Source: Verrucomicrobiia bacterium (GTDB lineage: Bacteria > Verrucomicrobiota > Verrucomicrobiia > Limisphaerales > JADLHS01). From it: a DNA stretch of 34,537 nucleotides. The notes under the pieces were generated by a model that saw only the letters and a list, made by a program, of their open reading frames with translations, was not told where the DNA came from and ran no database searches. Made by a program: the position numbers and the translations under genes. Positions 26,824 to 34,537 of the stretch are shown piece after piece; position 1 is the stretch's first letter, and each line of letters opens with the position of its first letter. The stretch is taken from contig WYBW01000033.1 of NCBI GenBank assembly GCA_011525685.1, positions 1 to 34,537 on the forward strand, in the 5' to 3' direction.

Positions 26824-26996
26824 CTGGATTGCGCTGACTGTTAAAACGCGCCGCCGAATGTTGGCAACTCAATTCCGCGGCGAAAGTGGCGGGAACTTGG
26901 CGCAAAGGGCGGTCCAAGTCAAAGGATTCGTACCTTCGCCAGAGCGCCGAACCCTCCGCGAATTACTCGAACGCAATCGGTCCGCCTCCGCGGAGT

Positions 26997-28148
26997 TCAG
27001 GCTGGAATCGGCCACTTGAAGCTGGACGTGAGCGCGATGCGGCGACCGGTCTGCTGCGATTCGCGAGCGGCGGTAATGATCTCCAGCACATGCAGCGCGT
27101 GCTCGGGGGTCACCAGCAGTTCCCGGCCCGTAACGAGACTTTCCGCCGCGAGCGCCGCACCCTGTTGCCAGTTGTACCCCTGGGTGTCAGTCGCGTGGCG
27201 TTGGAGCTTGGGCTGCCTGTGCGTCGCAAGATCCACACCCTGCGGCGCCCAGTCGTAACCCACCAACCCCATGTAACCGCCGGAGCCGACAATCGTGATC
27301 GTGTGACGCTGCTCGCCGCTGCCGTCGTGGCCATGCGGGTTGAAGTAATTGAAGCCGGACTGGACATGCGAAATCACCCCCTGGCCGTGGTCGAGCAACA
27401 CCATTGAATTGTCCTCCTCGGTCACCTTGATCTTGCCTTTGCCGGTGATGTCGCGCTCGGGTGTGACGATGCTCAACATGGCCGAGACCTGTTTTGCCGG
27501 ACCCAACAAACCGGTCAACGTCGTAAAATTGTAAACGGCCAGGTCCGGCATGCTGCCGCCGCCCTTCTCGTAAAAGAACGAGGACCAGTTCGGTCCTTCG
27601 TGTCCGTAATCGGCGTGCGCCGCCGCGACGCTACCGAGCGCGCCCTGCGCCAGCGTCTGGGCCATGAAGGCGAATTGCGGGCTTTGCACGGTGATGGGAG
27701 CGCCCCACAGCCTAAGCTTCTTCTCCAAGGCAAGGCGCAGAAGCTTTTGTCCGGCGTCCAACGAGTTGGCGATGGGTTTTTCGCTCCAGACATGCTTGCC
27801 AGCCTCCAGCGCCCGCCGGTTCAAGCGTTCGTGTTCCTGCATGTCCGTGAGGTTGACCAGAAACTCGAACGGCTCGCCGGCAAGCATCTGGTCAATGTGC
27901 GGATAGTGGTGCGCCACCTTGAACGCCTCGGCCTGCTTGCGCGCCCGTTCGGGCCGGATGTCGCAAAGGCTGACGACTTCGGCATAGGGACACCTGGCCA
28001 GCACCGGCAGGTATGAATGTGAAACACTGCCGCAGCCGATCACGCCGATGCGAACTCGTCTGGCGCTCTCGCCCCCGAGGGCAACCGCCCCGGACGCAAC
28101 CGCGGCGCCCGCCAGCAGTGTCGTCTTGGTGAATTCACGGCGATTCAT
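26997..28148 (-). CDS. Tat-exported Gfo/Idh/MocA family oxidoreductase
   Basis: A 383-residue protein with a twin-arginine leader (MNRREFTKTTLLAGAAVASG), so it is folded before export. The Rossmann domain shows RIGVIGCGSVSHSYLPVL and VSLCDIRPERARKQA. The catalytic-region motif HVWSEKPIA is the EKP signature of Gfo/Idh enzymes, and the second domain begins near GGGSMPDLAVYNF. Such proteins, frequent in Verrucomicrobiota and Planctomycetota, oxidise or reduce sugars with a tightly bound NAD(P). The substrate is unknown. I chose the ATG directly before the RR motif; one 21 nt upstream is possible. Confidence 0.9.
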   Translation of the reverse strand: MNRREFTKTTLLAGAAVASGAVALGGESARRVRIGVIGCGSVSHSYLPVLARCPYAEVVSLCDIRPERARKQAEAFKVAHHYPHIDQMLAGEPFEFLVNLTDMQEHERLNRRALEAGKHVWSEKPIANSLDAGQKLLRLALEKKLRLWGAPITVQSPQFAFMAQTLAQGALGSVAAAHADYGHEGPNWSSFFYEKGGGSMPDLAVYNFTTLTGLLGPAKQVSAMLSIVTPERDITGKGKIKVTEEDNSMVLLDHGQGVISHVQSGFNYFNPHGHDGSGEQRHTITIVGSGGYMGLVGYDWAPQGVDLATHRQPKLQRHATDTQGYNWQQGAALAAESLVTGRELLVTPEHALHVLEIITAARESQQTGRRIALTSSFKWPIPA

Positions 28149-28280
28149 TGAATGGAATGAAGCATGCATGGTTTGAAATGTGGTTAACCCGTCTTTTGCA
28201 CCTGCTTGGGGACGTTGGCAATCCGAAAAGAGTGAGCCAGTCTTAACCGGATCCATGCAGTTGGTTTTGGGGGAGCGCGT

Positions 28281-28418
28281 GCGTCCCGCGTGCCGCCGCC
28301 AGCGTCGCGCCGGCGGCTTCGTGACTCCATATTCCCCGCACGGTTTGGTGCGTGATAATGCCGGGACGGAGTTTGCGGCGCGACGCCGCAAACCACCCGC
28401 CGGAGGCGTATGCTCCCC
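28281..28418. repeat. Dispersed ~135-nt palindromic repeat, copy B
   Basis: This is the second copy of the element at 151-285, in the same orientation. GTCCCGCGTGCCGCC, the GCCGCC/GGCGGC hairpin, GCGGCG-CGA-CGCCGC and the end CGCCGGAGGCGTATGCTCCC are all present. The loop of the second hairpin changes from TGA to CGA. Confidence 0.65.
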
Positions 28419-28523
28419 GGTTTGAACTGCATCGTTCCGGCCCAAGTCGCCAGCGGCAGTTGGCTGACGTTTTCGATGCAGTAGCCGCACATTCGCCTTC
28501 CCATTCTCAGTCAACTCACGACT

Positions 28524-28556
28524 CTCCCTCACTCCGGCCCTCTCCCGCTGGGAGGG
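28524..28556. repeat. Shortened copy of CCCTCTCCC palindrome
   Basis: CCCTCACTCC precedes CCCTCTCCC-GCT-GGGAGGG. The right arm lacks the GA found in the full GGGAGAGGG, so the stem is imperfect. Orientation is as at 56-92. Confidence 0.6.
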
Positions 28557-28606
28557 AATTCCCGCAGCAAGACTTCGCGCTTTGAGCTCCTTAACCGCAG
28601 GAAAAG

Positions 28607-28727
28607 GGCGTAACGCCGGTTTTCCAACCGGCGCCCTTGCCCCGTGGAGCAAAGCCCGGGTTGAGCGCGGCAAACTCGCGGCGAAATACTCCACAGGGCA
28701 AGCCGACTGAAAAGTCGGCGTTACGAA
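28607..28727. repeat. Inverted pair of 7-bp-stem hairpins with shared flanks
   Basis: GCCGGTT-TTCC-AACCGGC (28615-28632) and GCCGACT-GAAA-AGTCGGC (28702-28719) face each other. Outside the stems, GTAACG at the left mirrors CGTTAC at the right, and CTTGCCCCGTGGAG mirrors CTCCACAGGGCAAG. So the flanks are inverted copies while the stems differ and each stays fully paired. Confidence 0.8.
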
Positions 28728-28812
28728 CCGGCGGTTCGTGGGCATGGTGAGGGTGAGGGTGAATCTCGCATCAGAGTCGGCTGACCTGCCAACCAGAGGA
28801 AACGCTTACGAA

Positions 28813-28845
28813 CAAAAAGAAGCCGTCTGACTGAGAAGGCACGGC
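28813..28845 (-). terminator. Terminator of the serine hydrolase gene
   Basis: On the minus strand, just after the hydrolase stop, GCCGT (complement of 28841-28845) pairs with ACGGC (complement of 28822-28826) around a 14-nt loop. The stem is followed by TTCTTTTTG, a clear T-run. Confidence 0.5.
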
Positions 28846-28871
28846 CAAAAACCGATTTCCCCGAGGACGCA

Positions 28872-30047
28872 CTACTCCGGCTTGGACGCGGACGTTTCCG
28901 CCATCGCGGCCGCCACAGCCTCGATGAAATCCCGGCGCACCTGATTGATCCGGTTGTTGTCGCGCGTCGGATGGACGCGGTTGGTCAACAGCACGACCTG
29001 AAACTTCTTCACCGGGTCAATCCAGATCGCCGTCCCGGTGAATCCGGTGTGCGAGAGCATGGGACCGAAGCTGCCGTCTTCATTTCGCCTGAGCCCCCAG
29101 CCCAACGTGCGATGCGAGTTGGCGGGGAGGTTCCGGTCCTGGAAAAAGTTTTCGACCACTGCCTTGGGAAACAGTTGGCTGTGGCCCTCCAACGCCCGCA
29201 ACCACTCGGTGGCGAGTTTGCCCAAATCCTCGGCCGTGGAGAACAAGCCGGCGTGTCCGGTGATCCCCTGCCCTGCCCTCGCGTTTTCGTCATGCACCAC
29301 GCCGCGCACAAACCCGTCCGAGTCCGGCCAGCGTTCCGTCGGCGGAATCCGCGCGAGCAGAGTCTCCGCCGGGCTTCGTAATGTGGCGCTCATTCCCAGC
29401 GGGATGAAGACCAGTTCACGTTCCAGCTCGGCGAGCGGTTTGCCACCGGCACGCGCGGCGAGTTCCCCGGCGAGAATCATGCCGAGATCACTGTAACGAA
29501 CTTGCTTGTCCGGTTCGCTCTCCAACGGAGTCGCATAAATCGCCTTCAGCAGGTCGGGGTAGGTATTCACCGACTTGTAGAGTGGCTTCCAAGAGGCAAA
29601 TCCCGCCGTGTGCGTGAGCAGATGTTCAATGGTGATCTTCTGTCGCCACGACTTCTCCTCTGGACTGGTTGCGGCGTCCATGAACTCCGGCAGGTGGTGG
29701 CCAACCCGCTCGTTCACACTGACCTTGCCGAGCGCGACGAGCCGCATGAAGACGGCCGTGGTGCCGGCCACCTTGGTCAACGAAGCCAGATCATAGATTG
29801 TTGTGCGGCTCACCGATGTGTTGTTCGCATAATCAAAATTCCCGAACGCCTCCACCCAAAGCGTGCGCTGCGAAGTTCCAACCATCACAGTGCCGCCGGG
29901 GTAAGCGCGATTCGTCAGCCCCCGCAGCAGGATTTCCCGCGCCGGCCCAAAATCCGGTTCTGCCGCCCGCGCCGGCGCAATCAGACCGGCGGCGGCCAGT
30001 AACGCCGCCAGCCTTCCGCCAAGTTGCTTGCAGGTTCTTGGTGTCAT
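28872..30047 (-). CDS. Exported serine hydrolase, beta-lactamase class C fold
   Basis: A 391-residue periplasmic protein of the serine beta-lactamase/D-Ala-D-Ala carboxypeptidase/esterase superfamily. The start MTPRTCKQLGGRL gives a signal peptide ending near ARAAE. The catalytic triad motifs are present: nucleophile Ser89 in SLTK, Tyr185 in YSD (YxN position) and HTG in LSHTGFTG in place of KTG. IYDLASLTKVAGTTAVFMRL is the family's most conserved block. Whether it acts on peptidoglycan, an ester or a beta-lactam cannot be told; the YSD and HTG variants are common in esterase and peptidase members. It stands alone between two repeat-rich spacers. Confidence 0.88.
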   Translation of the reverse strand: MTPRTCKQLGGRLAALLAAAGLIAPARAAEPDFGPAREILLRGLTNRAYPGGTVMVGTSQRTLWVEAFGNFDYANNTSVSRTTIYDLASLTKVAGTTAVFMRLVALGKVSVNERVGHHLPEFMDAATSPEEKSWRQKITIEHLLTHTAGFASWKPLYKSVNTYPDLLKAIYATPLESEPDKQVRYSDLGMILAGELAARAGGKPLAELERELVFIPLGMSATLRSPAETLLARIPPTERWPDSDGFVRGVVHDENARAGQGITGHAGLFSTAEDLGKLATEWLRALEGHSQLFPKAVVENFFQDRNLPANSHRTLGWGLRRNEDGSFGPMLSHTGFTGTAIWIDPVKKFQVVLLTNRVHPTRDNNRINQVRRDFIEAVAAAMAETSASKPE

Positions 30048-30440
30048 CCGCGAAGACTGATAATCGAAAGCATCCCTGATTGCACTGCAAATTCCGTTTT
30101 GCGATCGCCGCGCTGCGGCCTTTGCCGCCCTTCGAACATGCAGGAGACGACGGCAGGGGTCTCCGGCAGGCTTCGGCGAATTCGCGGCCATCGCTGGATC
30201 GCTACCTCGCTTTTAACAAAGGGCAAAGGCTCCTTGACAAACCGCAAGCCAGCGTGAGGCAGTTGAATCCCGGTTTACTCACCGACGCGGTTGCCTGTGG
30301 GGTAAGGGGCATGTCCAGCCCTGCGGGCTTTTGGCAAATAGTCCACGGGGTGAGCCGACTGGAAAGTCGGCGTTGCCGGCAGCGCATGCACGCAAAGTGT
30401 GGAGTTGTGGCCGGACACGGCTCGGGCATATAGTCGGCCC
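30048..30440. other. Spacer with one hairpin, no gene
   Basis: It separates the hydrolase from the small-protein gene on the other strand. Besides the hairpin at 30354-30371 I see no gene or promoter I can support. Confidence 0.5.
30354..30371. repeat. 7-bp-stem hairpin (GGAA loop)
   Basis: GCCGACT-GGAA-AGTCGGC, preceded by ATAGTCCACGGGGTGA and followed by CGTTGCC. The flank is close to the ones at 7302 and 28702, so it is the same family in the same orientation. Confidence 0.75.
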
Positions 30441-30710
30441 ATGAAGCGCATGACGCGACAACAAGTGCTGGACCTCTACTTCCTCGATGCGCGTAGCCGC
30501 CTGATTGACCTCGCGGCGTTCATGGATCGTCTCGAGCGAAGTGCCGGCAAGGAGGATTTCCGGATGAAAACCTTCCGCCGCGCTGTCGGCGAACTGATCG
30601 GCGTGAAGCGGGATCGAACCAAACGAGTCCTCCTTGCGTTCAGCGACCCAACGACCAAGCCGATTCCGGCGGCGACAACCAAGGCGGCTTGCGGAGCGTG
30701 GAATGGTTGA
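30441..30710 (+). CDS. Small basic protein upstream of the TatD-type gene
   Basis: About 89 residues from MKRMTRQQVLDLYFLDARSR. It is mostly helical and charged, with a coherent run of heptad-like residues (LIDLAAFMDRLERSAG, FRRAVGELIGVKRDRTKRVL) and then FSDPTTKPIPAA. It has no signal peptide or membrane segment. I do not recognise a named family. It lies 116 nt ahead of the TatD-type hydrolase on the same strand and probably shares its promoter. The gap contains GATCAGGAT twice but no clear terminator. Coding is supported by composition and a plausible ATG, though a chance frame is not excluded. Confidence 0.6.
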   Translation: MKRMTRQQVLDLYFLDARSRLIDLAAFMDRLERSAGKEDFRMKTFRRAVGELIGVKRDRTKRVLLAFSDPTTKPIPAATTKAACGAWNG

Positions 30711-30826
30711 AGACTGAAATCACCCTGGCGCTCCACACATCACGCCCCGCGCACTGCGAAGACGAAGAGAGCAGGATCAGGATCAAAGATCAGGATTAAG
30801 AGCAAAAAGGCCGAGGAGTCCTCCCC

Positions 30827-31636
30827 ATGAAATACATCGAACCCCATGCTCACATGGTCAGCCGCGTCACGGACGACTACGCCAAGATGACGCTCGCAGG
30901 CTGCCAGGCAGTCTGCGAACCCGCGTTCTGGGCCGGCTTCGATCGCAGCTCGGTCAACGGCTTTTTCGATTATTTCTGCCAGCTCACGGCGCACGAACCA
31001 AAGCGCGCCTCCCGATTTGGTCTCGCCCACTTTTGCTGGCTCTGCATCAACCCGAAGGAGGCCGAGGACGTGAACCTTGCGGAGGAGGTGATTGACATCA
31101 TCCCGCAATTCCTCGACGGCCCAAACGTGCTGGGCATTGGCGAGATCGGCTTGAACAAGAACTCGCGCAACGAGCTGAAGGTGTTTGAAATGCACGTGGA
31201 CCTCGCGGCGCGGCACAACCAGCTCATCCTGGTTCACACGCCGCACCTGGAGGACAAACTGAAGGGCACGCGGCTCATCCTGGACGCTCTGCGAAGCGAC
31301 AAGCGAATCAAGCCCGAGCGGGTGATCATTGACCACGTGGAGGAACACACGGTCAAGCTCGTGTTGGATCGGGGCCACTGGGCGGGCATGACCCTTTATC
31401 CCGAGACGAAATGCACGCCGGCGCGCGCCATTGACATCCTGGAAACCTACGGGGATGAGCGACTCTGGATGAACAGCGCGTGCGACTGGGGCGTCAGCGA
31501 TCCGCTGGCCGTGCCGAAGACCGCCCTGGAAATGAAACGGCGCGGACACCTCGCTGCCGCCATCCACCGGGTGATCTACGAGAATCCGCGAACATTCCTG
31601 GGCCAATGTCCGAAGTTCAAACTGCCGAAGGCGTGA
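30827..31636 (+). CDS. TatD-family metal-dependent hydrolase (EboB-like)
   Basis: A 269-residue cytoplasmic TIM-barrel hydrolase. Metal ligands follow the TatD order: HxH in EPHAHM (His7, His9), Glu in GIGEIGLN, His in LVHTPH, His in IIDHVEEHT and Asp in [10 protein letters not shown]. The text [13 protein letters not shown] and ALEMKRRGH is closer to EboB of the eustigmatophyte/cyanobacterial ebo cluster than to nuclease TatD. This resemblance is from memory and no other ebo gene (UbiA-like, dehydroquinate-synthase-like) lies here. GAGGAG sits 8 nt before the ATG. It converges on the WYL regulator with a 6-nt gap. The reaction is unknown. Confidence 0.85.
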   Translation: MKYIEPHAHMVSRVTDDYAKMTLAGCQAVCEPAFWAGFDRSSVNGFFDYFCQLTAHEPKRASRFGLAHFCWLCINPKEAEDVNLAEEVIDIIPQFLDGPNVLGIGEIGLNKNSRNELKVFEMHVDLAARHNQLILVHTPHLEDKLKGTRLILDALRSDKRIKPERVIIDHVEEHTVKLVLDRGHWAGMTLYPETKCTPARAIDILETYGDERLWMNSACDWGVSDPLAVPKTALEMKRRGHLAAAIHRVIYENPRTFLGQCPKFKLPKA

Positions 31637-31642
31637 GCCGGA

Positions 31643-32659
31643 TCAGCCCCCGCCGGAAAGCATCCGGCGCGCGGCCTGGCGCACGGCCTCAGCCAGTTCG
31701 CGCGGTTTGAGCACGACGCAATCCCCGCCCCAACTCAACACCCAGCGTTCGATCTCACCGAGACTCGAAAGCCGGAGTCGCAACTCCACGCCGCCATTCC
31801 GCAACTCGCGCAACTGCTGCGACTCGTGCCACTTCTTCTCGCGGACGAGATCAGCCACGCGCGAGTGGAACCGCAGAACAACGTCGAACTCCCCTTCGCC
31901 GGAATAAACCCCGAAGCTCCCGCGCAAACGTTGTTCGAGGGAAAACTTGTGCGGCCGCTCGAAGATTCGGCCGGTCGGCTTGACGGCTTGGACCCGCGCC
32001 GGCACGAAAGTCCGGATGTCTTTTCGGGCATGATCCCAGGCGAAGAGAAACCACTCGCCGTTGATGTTGGCCAGGTGGTACGGGTCCACGAGGCGCGCCT
32101 CCGTCTGCTTGCTGCCGGGTTTGCGATAGAGCAACTCGAGTTGCTGGCGGCGCGCGGTGGCCTTGGCCAGCGCGTCGAAGATTTCCAGGTTCAGAATCGG
32201 CTCGGCCCGCGTGCGGAACGAAATGGTCTGCTCGACATCGGCCAGGTTGAGCGAAATGGTGTCCGGCAGCGACTGCTCCATCTTGCGGATGGCGCTCAAG
32301 AGCGGCTTCTCGAAGTTCGTGCCGCGATACTGCTGAAGCGCCTTTTCCGCCACGATCAAGGCGAACAGCTCGCCCTCGGTGATGTGCAAGGTAGGGAACG
32401 CGCTCACCTCGCCGGTGTAGTAGTAACCGAACTTGCTGGCATCGTATTCAATGGGCAACTGCAAGCGGTCACGCATGAACTCGATGTCGCGATGGATGGA
32501 TTTGGTGCTGACCTCCAGGTCGCGGGCCAGGGCGGAGGCATTGGGAAATCCACCCGCCTGAAGAGCCTGATGGATGCGCAACATCCGCTCCAGCGGCGGG
32601 CGGGAGCATGGTGTGGTGCCCTCGTTTGACCCGGTGGGCTTTTTGGCAGAAGCACTCAT
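31643..32659 (-). CDS. WYL-domain transcriptional regulator
   Basis: A 338-residue DNA-binding regulator. Residues ~25-80 form a winged helix-turn-helix (LERMLRIHQAL, ASALARDLEVSTKSIHRDIEFM). Residues ~170-260 are the WYL ligand-sensing domain (LEIFDALAKATARRQQLELLYR, DPYHLANINGEWFLFAWDH). The C-terminal WCX part ends in WVLSWGGDCVVLKP. WYL regulators respond to nucleic acid or nucleotide ligands in phage defence and DNA-damage control, but no defence gene is near here. It lies 55 nt downstream of rho on the same strand. Its targets are not evident. Confidence 0.9.
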   Translation of the reverse strand: MSASAKKPTGSNEGTTPCSRPPLERMLRIHQALQAGGFPNASALARDLEVSTKSIHRDIEFMRDRLQLPIEYDASKFGYYYTGEVSAFPTLHITEGELFALIVAEKALQQYRGTNFEKPLLSAIRKMEQSLPDTISLNLADVEQTISFRTRAEPILNLEIFDALAKATARRQQLELLYRKPGSKQTEARLVDPYHLANINGEWFLFAWDHARKDIRTFVPARVQAVKPTGRIFERPHKFSLEQRLRGSFGVYSGEGEFDVVLRFHSRVADLVREKKWHESQQLRELRNGGVELRLRLSSLGEIERWVLSWGGDCVVLKPRELAEAVRQAARRMLSGGG

Positions 32660-32714
32660 GTCGCCGCCGCCGGGCTAAAAGTGAGTCACACTGAAGAAAG
32701 GCGAGGCCTCGAGG

Positions 32715-33848
32715 TCAACCGCCCTTGTCCAGCTTGGCGAGCAGTTCGTCGTTGGTCTTGTGTTTCTTGAGCGCGGCGACGAGGGTTTCCATCGCCTCGA
32801 TGGGGTTCAGGTCCACCATCATGCGGCGCAGCTTGCGCACGGCTTCGATCTGGTTCTTGGGGAAGAGTTTTTCCTCCTTGCGCGTGCCGCTCTTGGGAAT
32901 GTCAATGGCCGGAAAGAGGCGGCGGTCGGACAGCTTTCGGTCGAGAATCAACTCCATGTTGCCCGTGCCTTTGAACTCCTGGAAGATGAGTTCATCCATG
33001 CGCGAACCGGTGTCAATCAGCGCGGTGGCGAGGATGGTCAACGAGCCGCCGTCTTCAATCTTGCGGGCGGAGGCGAACATCTTGCGCGGGATTTCCAAGG
33101 CGCGAGCATCCACGCCGCCGGTCATCGTGCGACCGCTGCCGCCATGGACACTGTTGTAGGCGCGGGCGATGCGCGTCAGCGAATCCATCAGCACAAATAC
33201 GTCCTTGCCGCTTTCCACCATGCGGCGGCAGCGCTCGATCATGAAGCGCGAGAGGCGCACGTGGGTCTCGAGGTCCTGGTCATTGGAGGAAGCGACCACC
33301 TCGGCTTTGACGGAGCGTTGAAAGTCGGTGACTTCCTCGGGGCGCTCGTCAATCAACAGCACCAGCACATGAACCTCGGGATGGTTCTCGGTGATGGCGT
33401 TGGCGATCTGCTTGAGGATGGTGGTCTTGCCGCTGCGCGGCGGTGAGACGATCAGCCCGCGGGTGCCTTTGCCGATGGGCGTCACCATGTCAATCACGCG
33501 CGTCTCGATCAGGTCCGGGCTGGTTTCCAGCTTGAACTTCTCAATGGGGTCAATGGTGGTGAGGTTTTCAAAGCGCACCGCCTTGGTGTACTCCTCGAAC
33601 GGCATGTCGTTGACCTTTTCGACGGCTTTAAGCTGCGGGCTGGTGCCGCGGTGCGGCGGTTGCGTGGGGCCGGCGACGAGACTCCCCTCGCGCAGGAAGC
33701 TGCGCTTGATGGTGTCCGGCGTGACAAAGATGTCGGTCGGCTTGGGATGGAAATGGTTGTTCGCGGTGCGGAGAAAGCCGAAGCCCTTCTCGGAGATTTC
33801 GAGGTAACCCGAGCCGTAATCCGTCGCGTTGTTGTTGCCACTGTTCAT
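32715..33848 (-). CDS. rho: Transcription termination factor Rho, short form
   Basis: Hexameric RNA helicase that ends transcription. Its 377 residues begin with the cold-shock-like RNA-binding fold (GSGYLEISEKGFGFLR) with almost nothing before it. E. coli Rho has about 50 more N-terminal residues, the Rho_N helical domain, which is absent here. Walker A is SPPRSGKTT (Lys141), Walker B lies in VLVLLIDERPEEV, and the arginine finger sits in SGTRKEE. ATP and RNA motifs (TGGVDARAL, TGNMELILDRKL) are intact, so it should be active. The ATG at 33848 has no strong ribosome site, and no Rho_N sequence appears upstream in any frame. Confidence 0.95.
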   Translation of the reverse strand: MNSGNNNATDYGSGYLEISEKGFGFLRTANNHFHPKPTDIFVTPDTIKRSFLREGSLVAGPTQPPHRGTSPQLKAVEKVNDMPFEEYTKAVRFENLTTIDPIEKFKLETSPDLIETRVIDMVTPIGKGTRGLIVSPPRSGKTTILKQIANAITENHPEVHVLVLLIDERPEEVTDFQRSVKAEVVASSNDQDLETHVRLSRFMIERCRRMVESGKDVFVLMDSLTRIARAYNSVHGGSGRTMTGGVDARALEIPRKMFASARKIEDGGSLTILATALIDTGSRMDELIFQEFKGTGNMELILDRKLSDRRLFPAIDIPKSGTRKEEKLFPKNQIEAVRKLRRMMVDLNPIEAMETLVAALKKHKTNDELLAKLDKGG

Positions 33849-34444
33849 AATCGTGTTGTGCCGTCGAAGGTTCGGAATGAATCCCCGTAAACCTGTTTGA
33901 GCTTTGAATTTTGGGAAGCTGCCGCGCCGGTAACTTCAGAAAAACCCACATCCGCACGCAGCTATCAGACCTTCAACTGGCCAACTTATTACGCACAAAA
34001 GGCTGGCGGCGCAACAACTATTTCGCGGTTTTTGGCGACCCAAGCTGCTCACCAGCCAGCCATGTGCGCGGCCCCTGGGCCACATCTGAGGCGGTCGAGG
34101 CACGGCCACGACCCCGGCAAAACCGCCGCCACCCTGCCGGGACTTCGGCCCTCAGTGGCAATTGGAGGAATGGAGAGAGCGAAGCCCTTGGCCGCTCGCC
34201 CCCGCCAAGTCGCCGGCCTGGCTGCAAACGACGCATCACTTCCAGCAAGTGATACAAGATTGGGCCGAGAGGGTTGGCGTGCAGGCGAAGCGGGAGGATT
34301 CCCTGGTCGGTTTCATGCCGGGAATTGCCGGTCGAAATCCTTGTAGCTGCCAATCCAAACCCAAATCCATAGGTTCCTCGCTGTTTTCAGTGGAATGGAA
34401 TTGAGAGAATGCAGGTGAATGATCTGAAGTCTCGGCAACGGTCT

Positions 34445-34479
34445 CCCTCTCCCAGCGGGAGAGGGAAAAAGGGTGAGGG
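34445..34479. repeat. REP-like palindrome, inverted relative to 56-92
   Basis: CCCTCTCCC (34445-34453), loop AGC, GGGAGAGGG (34457-34465), spacer AAAAA, GGGTGAGGG. The stem is perfect, and the downstream GGGTGAGGG matches the copy inside the RND pump gene. Confidence 0.75.
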
Positions 34480-34490
34480 AGAGTCTTCGC

Positions 34491-34536
34491 ATCCATCGGG
34501 GCGGGCTGAAATGAGTCCCTACGCCCCGGATTTTCC
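34491..34536. repeat. Dispersed 46-nt repeat, copy 2
   Basis: Direct copy of 1-46 with about 7 mismatches by eye. It lies immediately after the palindrome at 34445-34479. Confidence 0.7.
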
Positions 34537-34537
34537 A

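Larger units (their letters stand above)
28149..28871. other. Repeat-filled spacer, no gene
   Basis: No coding sequence is convincing. From left to right the spacer holds the dispersed repeat at 28281-28418, a shortened CCCTCTCCC palindrome at 28524-28556, a pair of inverted hairpins at 28615-28719 and the hydrolase terminator at 28813-28845. Confidence 0.65.
33849..34537. other. Spacer upstream of rho, no recognised gene
   Basis: Short open frames occur on both strands but none matches a protein I know. Tryptophan-rich text on the plus strand around 34130-34330 looks partly protein-like without a start or family. The right end holds the REP-like palindrome and the second 46-nt repeat. Confidence 0.45.

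Noticed and set aside
30772..30800. GATCAGGAT repeated twice before the TatD-type gene
   Set aside because: Too short and too few copies to call a repeat array or operator.
34130..34404. Tryptophan-rich plus-strand frame near the right end
   Set aside because: It looks somewhat protein-like, but the only start is TTG within the frame, no ribosome site or family is visible, and it runs into the dispersed repeat.

Overview
The window is GC-rich chromosomal DNA from a Gram-negative bacterium. It has a lipoprotein, Tat and Sec exported proteins, a TolC-type outer-membrane protein, and weak or absent Shine-Dalgarno sites before many genes. I infer a Verrucomicrobiota lineage close to Pedosphaera/Limisphaerales. 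The reasons are the DUF1080 protein, the PQQ-propeller protein, the Tat-exported Gfo/Idh protein, and intergenic spaces packed with short palindromes. This placement is inferred from gene style, not from a marker gene. No rRNA, CRISPR array, prophage or intact transposon is visible.

Layout. (1) 435-6954 is a nitrogen-assimilation block: glnA (type I glutamine synthetase), glnII (type II glutamine synthetase) and glnB-amt, all on the minus strand. A plus-strand pair of a very small kinase-like protein and a PP2C phosphatase lies between glnII and amt. Near-identical sigma-54 promoter sequences precede glnII and glnB. (2) 7027-9667 holds a palindrome-rich gap and an APC permease with a UspA-like tail. 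(3) 9916-18098 is a minus-strand heavy-metal export operon: His-rich exported protein, lipoprotein adaptor, ChrA-type transporter, HME-RND pump, TolC-type channel and a possible 37-residue membrane peptide. (4) 18381-19172 holds tRNA-Pro(TGG) and a DUF309 protein. (5) 19396-22895 is a translationally coupled pair, an exported PQQ-like propeller and a toroid-DUF1080 fusion. (6) 22979-28148 on the minus strand encodes a Tat-exported oxidoreductase-like protein, topoisomerase III and a XerC/D recombinase. (7) 28872-33848 holds an exported serine hydrolase, a small unknown protein with an EboB-like TatD hydrolase, a WYL regulator and transcription factor Rho lacking its usual N-terminal domain.

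The strongest unusual signals are non-coding. One is a family of hairpins with constant geometry (7-bp stem, 3-4 nt loop, related loop sequence) and different but always complementary stems. Another is a REP-like palindrome found in several spacers and also, in frame, inside the RND pump gene, where it encodes an extra cytoplasmic loop. Near-copies of a 46-nt repeat lie at both ends of the window.
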